Notes: generated by a model not told the origin, from the sequence alone. DNA of 7,813 bases from a bacterium (GCA_030588935.1 JAUUWR010000045.1:1-7813); one strand, 5' to 3'. Positions 1-6,328 are shown, numbered from the stretch's first letter. Translations and numbers: made by a program.

Positions 1-10
1 ATTTTTATAA

Positions 11-763
11 TTATCCTTTATTTTTTTGCGAAGTGGCTTCGCCACTTACCACAACCACCCTGCCGTAGGAGTAGGAGTCAGCCAAGTCGTACCAGAAGGA
101 GTTCAAGTCCAAGTTCCTGTACAGGCACAACCTAGAAAGGCCAGACTCTTTCGTGTAAAGAGTTCTGTTTCCTCTTCCTAATTTTTTAGGCAATCCTGTT
201 TTTTCATCAATATCTTCAGATGAAAAATTTCCAGTGTTTTCATTCAAGATTGGAGCATAAATAATCTCAGAATCATCTCTTAATTTAAAAGATAAACCAC
301 CTTCTAAACTAAAATCTTCTTGCAATTCTAATTCATTTAAAGGAATCATATAAGGTTTTTTAATTTTAGAGTTTATTAAACTAACTTGATCTGCTAAATG
401 TTTTGCTAAGTAGGGATTTGGATTATCTCTGCTCCTTAAAACTAAAGCTGTATCTTCATAAAACCCTTTTAACTGCATTTCTCCTGTTCTTAATATTTTC
501 TCTAAATCTGCTTGTGTTGCTGTTCTAATCTTTAAACCATTTTCTCTTAATACCTGATTAACTGCAATAACATAAAAAGGATTTGAGCCTTCAACAAGAC
601 CTGTTTTTTCATTATAGTTAATCTTACTTATAGAATTAAATTTTCCATATTTTCCCTGAACTTCTGCATTAACTTCTTTTCCAAAACCTCCTTCTAAAAA
701 ACCGGGGATTAAAACTGTTTTTTTATCAGTTCTTGGAATGAATTTGTATTCTTTTATTGGCAT
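11..763 (-). CDS. DGR variable (target) protein A, C-terminal variable region
   Basis: A 250-residue protein with no signal peptide or membrane segment. Residues 57-125 (GSNPF, NQ, IRTAT, GFYEDT, VLRS, YLAK) and 156-162 (GLSFKLR) align with the upstream gene, so the two are paralogues. Residues 198-246 are the DGR variable region: an almost invariant scaffold (LYTKESGLSRL, then GRVVVVSGEATSQK) around diversified positions C213, Y215, N217, N221, F223, Y225, D226, D229, Y231 and Y233, with D219 probably also templated. All of these are NNC codons. DGR target proteins usually display such residues on a C-type-lectin-like fold to bind variable ligands; that fold is inferred here. The start is fixed by a strong Shine-Dalgarno (770-777) in the end of the upstream gene, with one base between the genes, so translation is probably coupled. 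The ligand and cell location are unknown. Confidence 0.88.
   Translation of the reverse strand: MPIKEYKFIPRTDKKTVLIPGFLEGGFGKEVNAEVQGKYGKFNSISKINYNEKTGLVEGSNPFYVIAVNQVLRENGLKIRTATQADLEKILRTGEMQLKGFYEDTALVLRSRDNPNPYLAKHLADQVSLINSKIKKPYMIPLNELELQEDFSLEGGLSFKLRDDSEIIYAPILNENTGNFSSEDIDEKTGLPKKLGRGNRTLYTKESGLSRLCLYRNLDLNSFWYDLADSYSYGRVVVVSGEATSQKNKG
22..166 (-). repeat. DGR variable region, copy A
   Basis: This 145-bp block matches 869-1013 with 13 mismatches, all between 67 and 127. It is flanked by 45 identical bases (22-66) and 39 identical bases (128-166). On the coding strand every mismatch is at codon position 1 or 2 of an NNC codon; the third base is always C, and no synonymous difference exists. 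Beyond 166 synonymous differences begin at once (GGA/GGG, AAC/AAT). This fits two targets independently rewritten from one template in which the variable codons are AAC. Confidence 0.9.
28..64 (-). other. Putative DGR homing signal (IMH plus hairpin), copy A
   Basis: On the coding strand the last variable codon is followed by the invariant tract GGCAGGGTGGTTGTGGT (48-64). A perfect 7-bp stem then follows, AAGTGGC/GCCACTT with a GAA loop (31-47). DGRs need an initiation-of-mutagenic-homing sequence at the 3' end of the variable region, often followed by a DNA hairpin, and position and form match here. An overlapping, mutually exclusive 6-bp stem (GCGAAG/CTTCGC, 28-42) is also possible. The function is inferred. 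Confidence 0.7.
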
Positions 764-764
764 T

Positions 765-1586
765 TTATTCTCCTCTTAAAACAGTTTGTGCCTTAAGATA
801 TCTATCTTTAGTTTCTGTTATTTGTCTGTCCCTTTCTTGTTTAAGTTTATTAGTATACTCGTTTAAAATTTTTTGCGAAGTGGCTTCGCCACTTACCACA
901 ACCACCCTGCCGTTGGAGTCGGAGTAAGCCAAGTAGTTCCAGTCGGAGTACAAGTCCAAGTCCCTGCTCAGGAGCAACCTAGAAAGGCCAGACTCTTTCG
1001 TGTAAAGAGTTCTATTCCCTTCCTTATCAAAAACAGGTATTCCCCTCTCATCTAATTTAAAAAATTTAGTTTGATTATTTACATGACTCAACTCTGGTGT
1101 TTCAAAAAAATTAGATTTATCTGTCAATTTAAAACTTAATCCATATGCAGAATCATCATCTTCCACAATTGTTAATCCATTTATAACAATAGGGTGATTA
1201 AATTTCCTTTTTTTAATTAACTTAGCAAGAGATTTAGCTAAATAATCATTTGGTTGATAAGAATCTCCTGCACTTCTTAAAACTACAGAAGGAGCATCTT
1301 CATAATGTCCTCTTAAAAAACTATCATTTTCATCTACTATTAAATCTAATTCTGGTAGAGTTGCTGTTCTGATTCCTATCTGATTTAAAAAAAGAACTTT
1401 AAATAAATTTGAACCATTTCTAGAGATATTTAATGTTTTCCTTGCTTTCTCAGATTTAAATTGTTTGCATTTTTCTTCATAAACTTGCTGTTCTTGTTCT
1501 AATAAATGCCTTGCTCCCAAAGAATATTTCTCAACTGCTTCCCTTATTTTTCTTGGGATTAATTTTATCTCTTCCATAGTTTCCAT
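765..1586 (-). CDS. DGR variable (target) protein B, paralogue with tail beyond the variable region
   Basis: A 273-residue paralogue of the downstream protein. Residues 57-120 carry the same motifs (NGSNLF, NQIGIRTAT, GHYEDAP, VVLRS, DYLAK) and 149-155 read GLSFKLT. The N-terminal 55 residues are charged, probably helical, and unlike those of protein A. Residues 190-239 form the variable region, with diversified NNC codons L205, S207, D209, Y213, D215, N217, Y218, Y221, D223 and N225, and D211 probably templated. Unlike most DGR targets it continues 34 residues past the variable region as a charged, coiled-coil-like tail (240-273). Two starts are possible, 1586 and 1577; neither has a clear Shine-Dalgarno, and the second aligns better with the start of protein A. 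It is first in a two-gene unit and supplies the ribosome-binding site of the second gene. Confidence 0.88.
   Translation of the reverse strand: METMEEIKLIPRKIREAVEKYSLGARHLLEQEQQVYEEKCKQFKSEKARKTLNISRNGSNLFKVLFLNQIGIRTATLPELDLIVDENDSFLRGHYEDAPSVVLRSAGDSYQPNDYLAKSLAKLIKKRKFNHPIVINGLTIVEDDDSAYGLSFKLTDKSNFFETPELSHVNNQTKFFKLDERGIPVFDKEGNRTLYTKESGLSRLLLSRDLDLYSDWNYLAYSDSNGRVVVVSGEATSQKILNEYTNKLKQERDRQITETKDRYLKAQTVLRGE
770..777 (-). promoter_or_regulatory. Shine-Dalgarno for DGR target gene A
   Basis: The coding strand reads AAGAGGAG, six bases ahead of the ATG at 763, and lies within the last codons of the upstream gene. It decides the start and implies translational coupling of the two target genes. 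Confidence 0.75.
869..1013 (-). repeat. DGR variable region, copy B
   Basis: Partner of the block at 22-166, in the same orientation and at the matching place in the paralogous gene. Variable positions run from 914 to 974. Assuming AAC templates, 10 of 22 candidate adenines are substituted here, against 11 of 22 in the other copy, so both look mutagenised and neither can be the template repeat. The invariant segment at 869-913 contains the putative homing signals. Confidence 0.9.
875..911 (-). other. Putative DGR homing signal (IMH plus hairpin), copy B
   Basis: Identical to the signal in the downstream gene: a 17-base G/T-rich tract (895-911) followed by the 7-bp stem and GAA loop at 878-894. 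The alternative 6-bp stem lies at 875-889. In this gene the hairpin is internal, because coding continues for about 110 bp after it. Confidence 0.7.
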
Positions 1587-1620
1587 CTTAACATATCAGA
1601 ACTCTTTCCCCATTCAGGCA

Positions 1621-1648
1621 ATTTTATTATGATTTTATGGTTTTTAAA
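1621..1648 (-). promoter_or_regulatory. Possible TATA region for the DGR target gene pair
   Basis: The 67-bp gap before the first target gene contains A/T runs on the minus strand (TTTTAAAAACCATAAAATC and ATAATAAAAT), 35-60 nt ahead of the start. They could give a short leader. Signals are weak and degenerate in AT-rich DNA, so read-through from the GH130 gene is also possible. Confidence 0.3.
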
Positions 1649-1653
1649 ACTTT

Positions 1654-2520
1654 CTAATAAAGTTTCTTCCCAATCGCCACCCCAATACTCTTATCAGCTC
1701 CGCCATAATATAAAAAATATTCTCCGTCTTTCTCAATCAAACCCTCAGCAAAAACAACATAATTAACTTTTCCATAATTTTCCCAAGGTTGTGTGGCAGA
1801 CAAACGAGGTTTATCAGTCCTTGCAATTAATTTCTCAGGATTATTCTTGCTGAACATTGCATAGCCAGAATTATATTCTTCCCAATTAGAACTATTATAT
1901 ATCATAAAAATTCCTTTTTTAGTCACAACAGGACAAGGCCCAATCTCAACTAACTGCAAATCAAATTTATCAATCCTCGGACTTAAAACCGGCTCCTCAG
2001 AAACATCCCATTTTTTCAAATCCCTTGAAGTGGCAACATAAATATTTGTATCTCCAAAATACATAACAAACTTGTTGTCAATTTTTTTAGGAACCAAAGC
2101 TCCAGACTTAACATTTTTCATAAGAATTCCTTTTTTCTTCCAATGCAGCAAATCTTTAGATTCTGCCAAAGCAATATAGATTTTCTTTCCAGAATATGCA
2201 ACATAAGTCATGTAATATTTCCCATCAATCTCGCAGATTCTCGGGTCCTCGCACCCCCTTTTTTCATATCTTCTTTCAGGAACAATTATAGGTTCTCCAT
2301 ATTTCTTAAACCTCAATCCGTCTCTACTTACTGCCAAACCAATTCTAGAAATATACTCGCTGTAATAATGCTGCTCAGCCCTGTAAAAAAGATAAATTTT
2401 TCCATCCTTCATAATCGTAGTTCCATTATAAACTGCAGCACTTTCAAACTTAGTTTTTCTAGAAGGATTTAAAATAGGATTTCCCTTATATTTCTCTAAT
2501 TTTCCAATTGGCCACCTCAT
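1654..2520 (-). CDS. GH130-family beta-mannoside phosphorylase/hydrolase
   Basis: A 288-residue, probably cytoplasmic protein (no signal peptide) with the five-bladed beta-propeller signatures of glycoside hydrolase family 130. These are NPIL (14-17), YRA (46-48), SRIGLAVSRDG (58-68), the near-universal GCEDPRI (89-95), KYYMTY (101-106), a KSGALVPKKI stretch (138-147), GPCPV (194-198), and FAEGL plus YYGGADKSIGVA near the C-terminus. Known members phosphorolyse or hydrolyse beta-mannosides such as mannosyl-glucose or mannosyl-GlcNAc. Where typical phosphorylases read MLHR after the PEKI-like segment, this one reads VMYFGD, so hydrolysis or an atypical substrate is possible. The start is supported by an AGAGG Shine-Dalgarno nine bases upstream. 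The family is secure; the substrate is unknown. Confidence 0.85.
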   Translation of the reverse strand: MRWPIGKLEKYKGNPILNPSRKTKFESAAVYNGTTIMKDGKIYLFYRAEQHYYSEYISRIGLAVSRDGLRFKKYGEPIIVPERRYEKRGCEDPRICEIDGKYYMTYVAYSGKKIYIALAESKDLLHWKKKGILMKNVKSGALVPKKIDNKFVMYFGDTNIYVATSRDLKKWDVSEEPVLSPRIDKFDLQLVEIGPCPVVTKKGIFMIYNSSNWEEYNSGYAMFSKNNPEKLIARTDKPRLSATQPWENYGKVNYVVFAEGLIEKDGEYFLYYGGADKSIGVAIGKKLY

Positions 2521-2529
2521 TTTTTATTT

Positions 2530-2640
2530 CCTCTTTTTTTATTTATTTTATTTTTTTAGAATCTCTATGAATTATTATCTACTAAGAGGAGTTCTTCCTT
2601 CTTAAGTACCTCATCTCCAAAGCTCTAAATATTTATAAAT
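2530..2640 (-). promoter_or_regulatory. Leader of the GH130 gene: TATA box and Shine-Dalgarno
   Basis: The minus strand has a strong archaeal TATA-like box, ATTTATAAATATT, at 2628-2640 and an AGAGG Shine-Dalgarno at 2530-2534. A start site about 25 nt after the box would leave a leader of roughly 85-90 nt, unlike the leaderless neighbours. The 141-bp gap between leuS and this gene holds nothing else I can identify. Confidence 0.45.
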
Positions 2641-2661
2641 TATTAGTTACTTAATTTATTT

Positions 2662-5133
2662 TCACTCCAAATAAATTGCCGGTTTCCCAGCTTTAGCTTT
2701 TTTACTTTTACCTTCAGGATCATGCTTCTTCTTATCATTAACAGCAAAGGGAACAACAATAGCACCACTCGCAGTGGACAAAAAATCTTTATTATTTCTA
2801 AATAAATTAGTTTCTCCAGAAAGATGATATATATATGCTTTAGGTTTTTTTATCATTGCTAACCTTTTAATATTAATTATGTCATTAACAGTTATACTCA
2901 AAATTTCCTCTTCTCTCTCAAATTTCTTATTTATTTTCTTCTCGTCAGCAACAGGCCAATCACTCAAACTAACAAACTCTTTTTCTCCTACCCCAGACCA
3001 CAATTCCTCAGCAATATGAGGACAAAAAACACTAAACATTTTTAAAAAACTCTCTAAATCTTTTTTCCCTATTTCCCTTTCCTTCTCAAAACTATCAAAT
3101 AAACCCCTTATCTTAATAACAGCAAGATTATATCTTAAGTTTTCAATATCATCTGTAATTTCTAAAATAACCTTATTAACTTTGCTTTCAATTCGTGCAG
3201 AAGATTTTTTAACTTTAACTTTATTAAAATAAATAATCACTTTTTTTATAAACTTCAAGCTTCCTTGAATTCCTTTTTCACTCCAGTCAATATCCTTATC
3301 AGGACTTGCAAGAGAAACTAAAAATAATCTTGCAGTATCAATTCCATATTTTTTAGAAACTTGCTCAGGCAAAACAACATTACCCTTACTCTTAGACATT
3401 TTTTCACCATCAGGTCCATGCAACATTCCCTGATTAAACAATCTTAAAGCAGGTTCATTAATTTTAAGCAATCCAATATCACGTAAAAACTTTGTATAAA
3501 ATCTAATATAAATCAGATGCATACAAGCATGTTCTCTCCCACCAATATACATATCAACAGGAACCCAATAACCTGCTTTTTTCTTATCAAATATAGCTCT
3601 CTTATTTTTAGGGTCGCAATATCTCAAATAATACCACGAAGAATTCACAAAAGTATCCATAGTATCTGTTTCCCGCTTTGCTTTGCCCTTGCACTTTGGA
3701 CATTTTGTATTAATAAAACTTAAAGTTGTTTTTAATGGATTTCCTTTTCCTAATTTTACTGTATCTGGCAGTTTAACAGGAAGCTGGCTTTCAGGAACAG
3801 GAACAACCCCACATTTATCACAATAAACAATTGGAATCGGTGTTCCCCAAAATCTTTGCCTTGAAATTAACCAATCTTTTAACTTATAATTAATAACTTT
3901 CTTACCCCATCTATTTTTTTCAAGCCAATTAGCCATCTTAGGCAAAGCTTCTTTATTTTTCATACTACTAAACTTCCCAGAATTAAATAATATTCCATCA
4001 TCAACATATGCTTCTGCTGATTTATTAGCATCAACTTTTCTTCCATCTTTGCTAATTACAAATTTTAAAGGAATTTTATATTTTTTAGCAAATCTAAAAT
4101 CTCTCTTATCATGAGCATCACACATCACAATTCCTGAACCATACATCAAAGCAAAATTAGTAACATAAATTGGAATCTTCTCATTATTAACAGGATTTAA
4201 AGCATATTTTCCAGTAAAAATTCCTTTTTTCACTTTTTCTTCGTTTACACGATCTGCAAGAGATTCTCTAGCCAATTTCTGGGCAAAGTCCTTAATCTTT
4301 TTCTCATCCTTTACCCCCCTAACCAATTCATTTAATAAAGGATGTTCTGGAGCAATAGCTAAAAAAGTTACGCTATAAATAGTATCACATCTTGTAGTAA
4401 ATGAAGGGAGAAGTTTGTTTGTTCCATAAAGTTTAAAATATATATCCGTCCCATAAGATTTTCCAATCCAGTTTTTCTGAAGTTTTTTAATTTCATCTGG
4501 CCATCCTTCTAATCTTTTGAAATTATTTAATTCTTCAGCATAATCTGTAATTTTCAGATACCATTGATTCAAATGCTTAATTTGAACATCTGTATCTCCA
4601 TGATACTCGCATTTTCCATTATGCACTTGCTCATTTGCTAAAACAGTTCTGCATTTTGGACACCAGTTTACAGGAGATTCTTTTTTATAAACCAAGCCTT
4701 TCTTAAGCATCTGCAGGAAAATCCACTGATCCCATTTATAATAATCAGGCTTATGGCTCATAATTAACCGCGACCAATCATAACTCAATCCAAGTTCTTT
4801 CATTTGTTTAACATAATTACTTATAGCTTTTTCTGTAAATTTCTTTGGATGAGATTTTGCTTTAATTGCTGCATTTTCAGCAGGCAAGCCAAAACTATCA
4901 AAACCCATTGGATACAAGACATTAAAACCATTCATCCTTTTAAAACGAGCATAAACGTCTCCAATTGTATAATTAAATGCATGACCCATATGTAATCCAG
5001 AAGCAGAAGGATAAGGATACATCTCAAGAACATAATACTTTTTCTTTTTTCCTTCTTTAACTTGAAAACATTTTGCCTTCGCCCACCTACCCTGCCATTT
5101 CTTTTCTATTTTCGCAAAATTAATCTTTTTCAT
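2662..5133 (-). CDS. leuS: Leucyl-tRNA synthetase, bacterial type
   Basis: A class I synthetase (823 residues) that charges tRNA-Leu with leucine in the cytoplasm. Seen in order: HMGH (48-51) within YPYPSASGLHMGH; GFDSFGLPAENAAI (77-90); a zinc-ribbon-like C158/C161/C175/H178; the CP1 editing domain with TTRCDT (246-251) and AHDKRDFRFA (340-349); LISRQRFWGTPIPI (422-435); a second zinc ribbon C438/C441/C478/C481; and KMSKS (578-582) in GEKMSKSKGNVV. A helical anticodon-binding domain follows. Layout and motifs are bacterial LeuRS; archaeal enzymes are usually near 950 residues with differently placed editing motifs. The editing motifs are unusual: Cys replaces Pro in TTRPDT, and MCDAHD replaces the usual MAVPAHD. 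The last ~60 residues are Lys-rich, end in KPAIYLE, and do not resemble the usual bacterial C-terminal domain. Translation is probably leaderless. Confidence 0.95.
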   Translation of the reverse strand: MKKINFAKIEKKWQGRWAKAKCFQVKEGKKKKYYVLEMYPYPSASGLHMGHAFNYTIGDVYARFKRMNGFNVLYPMGFDSFGLPAENAAIKAKSHPKKFTEKAISNYVKQMKELGLSYDWSRLIMSHKPDYYKWDQWIFLQMLKKGLVYKKESPVNWCPKCRTVLANEQVHNGKCEYHGDTDVQIKHLNQWYLKITDYAEELNNFKRLEGWPDEIKKLQKNWIGKSYGTDIYFKLYGTNKLLPSFTTRCDTIYSVTFLAIAPEHPLLNELVRGVKDEKKIKDFAQKLARESLADRVNEEKVKKGIFTGKYALNPVNNEKIPIYVTNFALMYGSGIVMCDAHDKRDFRFAKKYKIPLKFVISKDGRKVDANKSAEAYVDDGILFNSGKFSSMKNKEALPKMANWLEKNRWGKKVINYKLKDWLISRQRFWGTPIPIVYCDKCGVVPVPESQLPVKLPDTVKLGKGNPLKTTLSFINTKCPKCKGKAKRETDTMDTFVNSSWYYLRYCDPKNKRAIFDKKKAGYWVPVDMYIGGREHACMHLIYIRFYTKFLRDIGLLKINEPALRLFNQGMLHGPDGEKMSKSKGNVVLPEQVSKKYGIDTARLFLVSLASPDKDIDWSEKGIQGSLKFIKKVIIYFNKVKVKKSSARIESKVNKVILEITDDIENLRYNLAVIKIRGLFDSFEKEREIGKKDLESFLKMFSVFCPHIAEELWSGVGEKEFVSLSDWPVADEKKINKKFEREEEILSITVNDIINIKRLAMIKKPKAYIYHLSGETNLFRNNKDFLSTASGAIVVPFAVNDKKKHDPEGKSKKAKAGKPAIYLE

Positions 5134-5152
5134 AATCTTTATAATAATCGCA

Positions 5153-5164
5153 TATTTTTAAAAG
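5153..5164 (-). promoter_or_regulatory. TATA-like box of leuS
   Basis: The minus strand reads CTTTTAAAAAT, centred about 25 nt before the leuS ATG, with no Shine-Dalgarno. This is the spacing expected for a leaderless archaeal transcript. Confidence 0.5.
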
Positions 5165-5179
5165 CTTCTTATAGTTACT

Positions 5180-5188
5180 TTTAAATAT
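5180..5188 (+). promoter_or_regulatory. TATA-like box of endA
   Basis: TTTAAATAT is centred about 25 nt before the ATG at 5209, and there is no Shine-Dalgarno, so a leaderless mRNA is expected. It lies some 20 bp from the leuS box in a compact 75-bp divergent promoter region. A second TTTATAAAA (5199-5207) abuts the start codon and is too close to serve this start. Confidence 0.55.
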
Positions 5189-5208
5189 CTCTCATACATT
5201 TATAAAAC

Positions 5209-5661
5209 ATGCTACAAATACATTCAGACTTAACATCAAATTCCCAAAAAGCCTTTACTTTGTTTGCAAAAAGTAAATTCGGAGAAAAGAAATCAGGAAA
5301 AATTCACTATAACAAGTTTGAAGCCCTCTATCTAATTGAAACTAAAAGAGCCGAGTCTAAAAGAAAAATCAAATTAAATATTAAAGAAAAAAATAATTAT
5401 TTAATTTTCAAAGACTTAAGAAAAAAAGGATATATTGTAAAAACAGGTTTAAAATTTGGAGTAGAATTTAGAGTCTATAAATCAAAAAAAGAAAAACATG
5501 CGACCTGGTTAGTTTATATCCCAAAAAAACAAAAAATTGATTTTAAAGATTTTGTCTCAAAAAACCGGATTGCTCATTCAACAGGAAAAAAACTATTGAT
5601 TACAATTATTGATTCCCAGCAGGATATGACTTATTATGAAGTTGATTGGATGAAACCTTGA
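5209..5661 (+). CDS. endA: tRNA-intron splicing endonuclease (EndA)
   Basis: Cuts introns from precursor tRNA (and rRNA) at bulge-helix-bulge motifs. This 150-residue protein has a reduced N-terminal domain (KSKFGEKKSGKIHYNKFEALYLIE spans 21-44) and a complete C-terminal nuclease domain. The latter contains FKDLRKKGYIVKTGLKFG (67-84) and FRVY with the catalytic Tyr90. It continues with KHATWLVY with His97, RIAHSTGKKLL with Lys127 or Lys128, and TYYEV at the end. The Tyr/His/Lys triad is intact, so this is a catalytic subunit. It is shorter than the ~180-residue homotetrameric enzymes, with the loss in the N-terminal domain. Whether it acts as a homotetramer or pairs with a structural subunit elsewhere cannot be told from the window. 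Confidence 0.92.
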   Translation: MLQIHSDLTSNSQKAFTLFAKSKFGEKKSGKIHYNKFEALYLIETKRAESKRKIKLNIKEKNNYLIFKDLRKKGYIVKTGLKFGVEFRVYKSKKEKHATWLVYIPKKQKIDFKDFVSKNRIAHSTGKKLLITIIDSQQDMTYYEVDWMKP

Positions 5662-5765
5662 TTAGCTTAACAATTCAAATCAATATATCATTAACTTATA
5701 AAAATATTACGCCTGAGTAAGAAGAAACTTAATCTCCTCATCTGAGTAGCTTAATAATTCATAAC

Positions 5766-5775
5766 ATTATAAATA
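5766..5775 (+). promoter_or_regulatory. TATA-like box before the membrane protein gene
   Basis: ATTATAAATA is centred about 34 nt before the ATG at 5804 and implies a leader of only a few bases. A weak G-run (AGGGGC, 5795-5800) precedes the start. The rest of the 142-bp gap after endA holds no gene I can see. Confidence 0.45.
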
Positions 5776-5803
5776 AAAATAGAATAAAACAAAAAGGGGC
5801 AAA

Positions 5804-6328
5804 ATGAAAAATCACAAAAAATGGATTATCTTAATATTAAGCATAACAATAGCTTTTTACTTATTTTTCTCAGGAACACTTATTAAATTAATTGAAGCAA
5901 TGGGAAATTTTGGAATAATAGGAATCCTAATATCAGGAATATTGTTTGGATACGCCTTCACTGCTGCTCCTGCAACAGCATCTTTAATCTCATTCACAAA
6001 CTACTATAATCCCCTAATTATCTCTCTTATTGGGGCAACAGGGACAATGATTGGAGATTTATTAATATTTAATTTTTTTAAAAAAGGACTTCCAGAAGAA
6101 ATAGAAACTATAATTAAAAAAACCAAAATAGAAAAAATAAAAAAAAGCAAATTCAAATGGCTAATCCCGGGAATATCTGGATTTATAATCGCCTCACCTT
6201 TGCCAGATGAAATAGGAATCTCGCTCTTAGGGGTAACCAAATTTGACACAACAAAGTTCATGATTCTAGCATTCTCCCTTAATTTCATAGGGATATTGAT
6301 AATCACGACAATAGCTTGGTTGGTTTGA
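5804..6328 (+). CDS. Small polytopic membrane protein, VTT/DedA-like
   Basis: A 174-residue integral membrane protein. Hydrophobic segments lie at about 7-24, 34-51, 53-64, 70-92, 117-144 and 152-173, with a short Lys-rich loop (93-118) that should be cytoplasmic. Small-residue-rich motifs GATGTMIGDLLIF (77-89) and ASPLPDEIGISLLG (130-143) sit where VTT (SNARE-associated/DedA) proteins carry a GD motif and a re-entrant helix with a conserved proline motif. DedA/VTT proteins move lipids or ions across membranes. The match is by pattern and is weak: the basic residue typical of DedA motifs is absent, and an acidic Asp-Glu takes its place. It appears to be a single-gene transcript. The function is unknown; only the membrane topology is firm. 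Confidence 0.65.
   Translation: MKNHKKWIILILSITIAFYLFFSGTLIKLIEAMGNFGIIGILISGILFGYAFTAAPATASLISFTNYYNPLIISLIGATGTMIGDLLIFNFFKKGLPEEIETIIKKTKIEKIKKSKFKWLIPGISGFIIASPLPDEIGISLLGVTKFDTTKFMILAFSLNFIGILIITTIAWLV

Noticed and set aside
22..1013. Reading the 145-bp repeat as a simple recent gene duplication
   Set aside because: Duplication would leave changes at all codon positions; the restriction to NN of NNC codons and the sharp edges argue for template-directed mutagenesis.
873..1055. Plus-strand ORF rich in V-x-V repeats opposite the variable region
   Set aside because: It is antisense to the DGR block; its repeat-like look comes from the NNC codon pattern read backwards.
1603..1612. Ten-base inverted match (AAAGAGTTCT) to the 5' side of the variable regions
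   Set aside because: Too short and with no AAC codons, so it is not a template repeat; probably chance.
2581..2600. Purine/pyrimidine stretch (AAGAGGAGTTCTTCCTTCTT) as a hairpin or terminator
   Set aside because: Pairing is imperfect and there is no T-run in a useful position.
5711..5750. CTGAGTA repeated 29 bp apart, considered as C/D box sRNA boxes
   Set aside because: CTGA D-box-like sequences are present, but no C box (RTGATGA) or terminal stem accompanies them.
6004..6306. Minus-strand 100-codon ORF opposite the membrane protein
   Set aside because: A shadow of the opposite coding frame with no start signal of its own.
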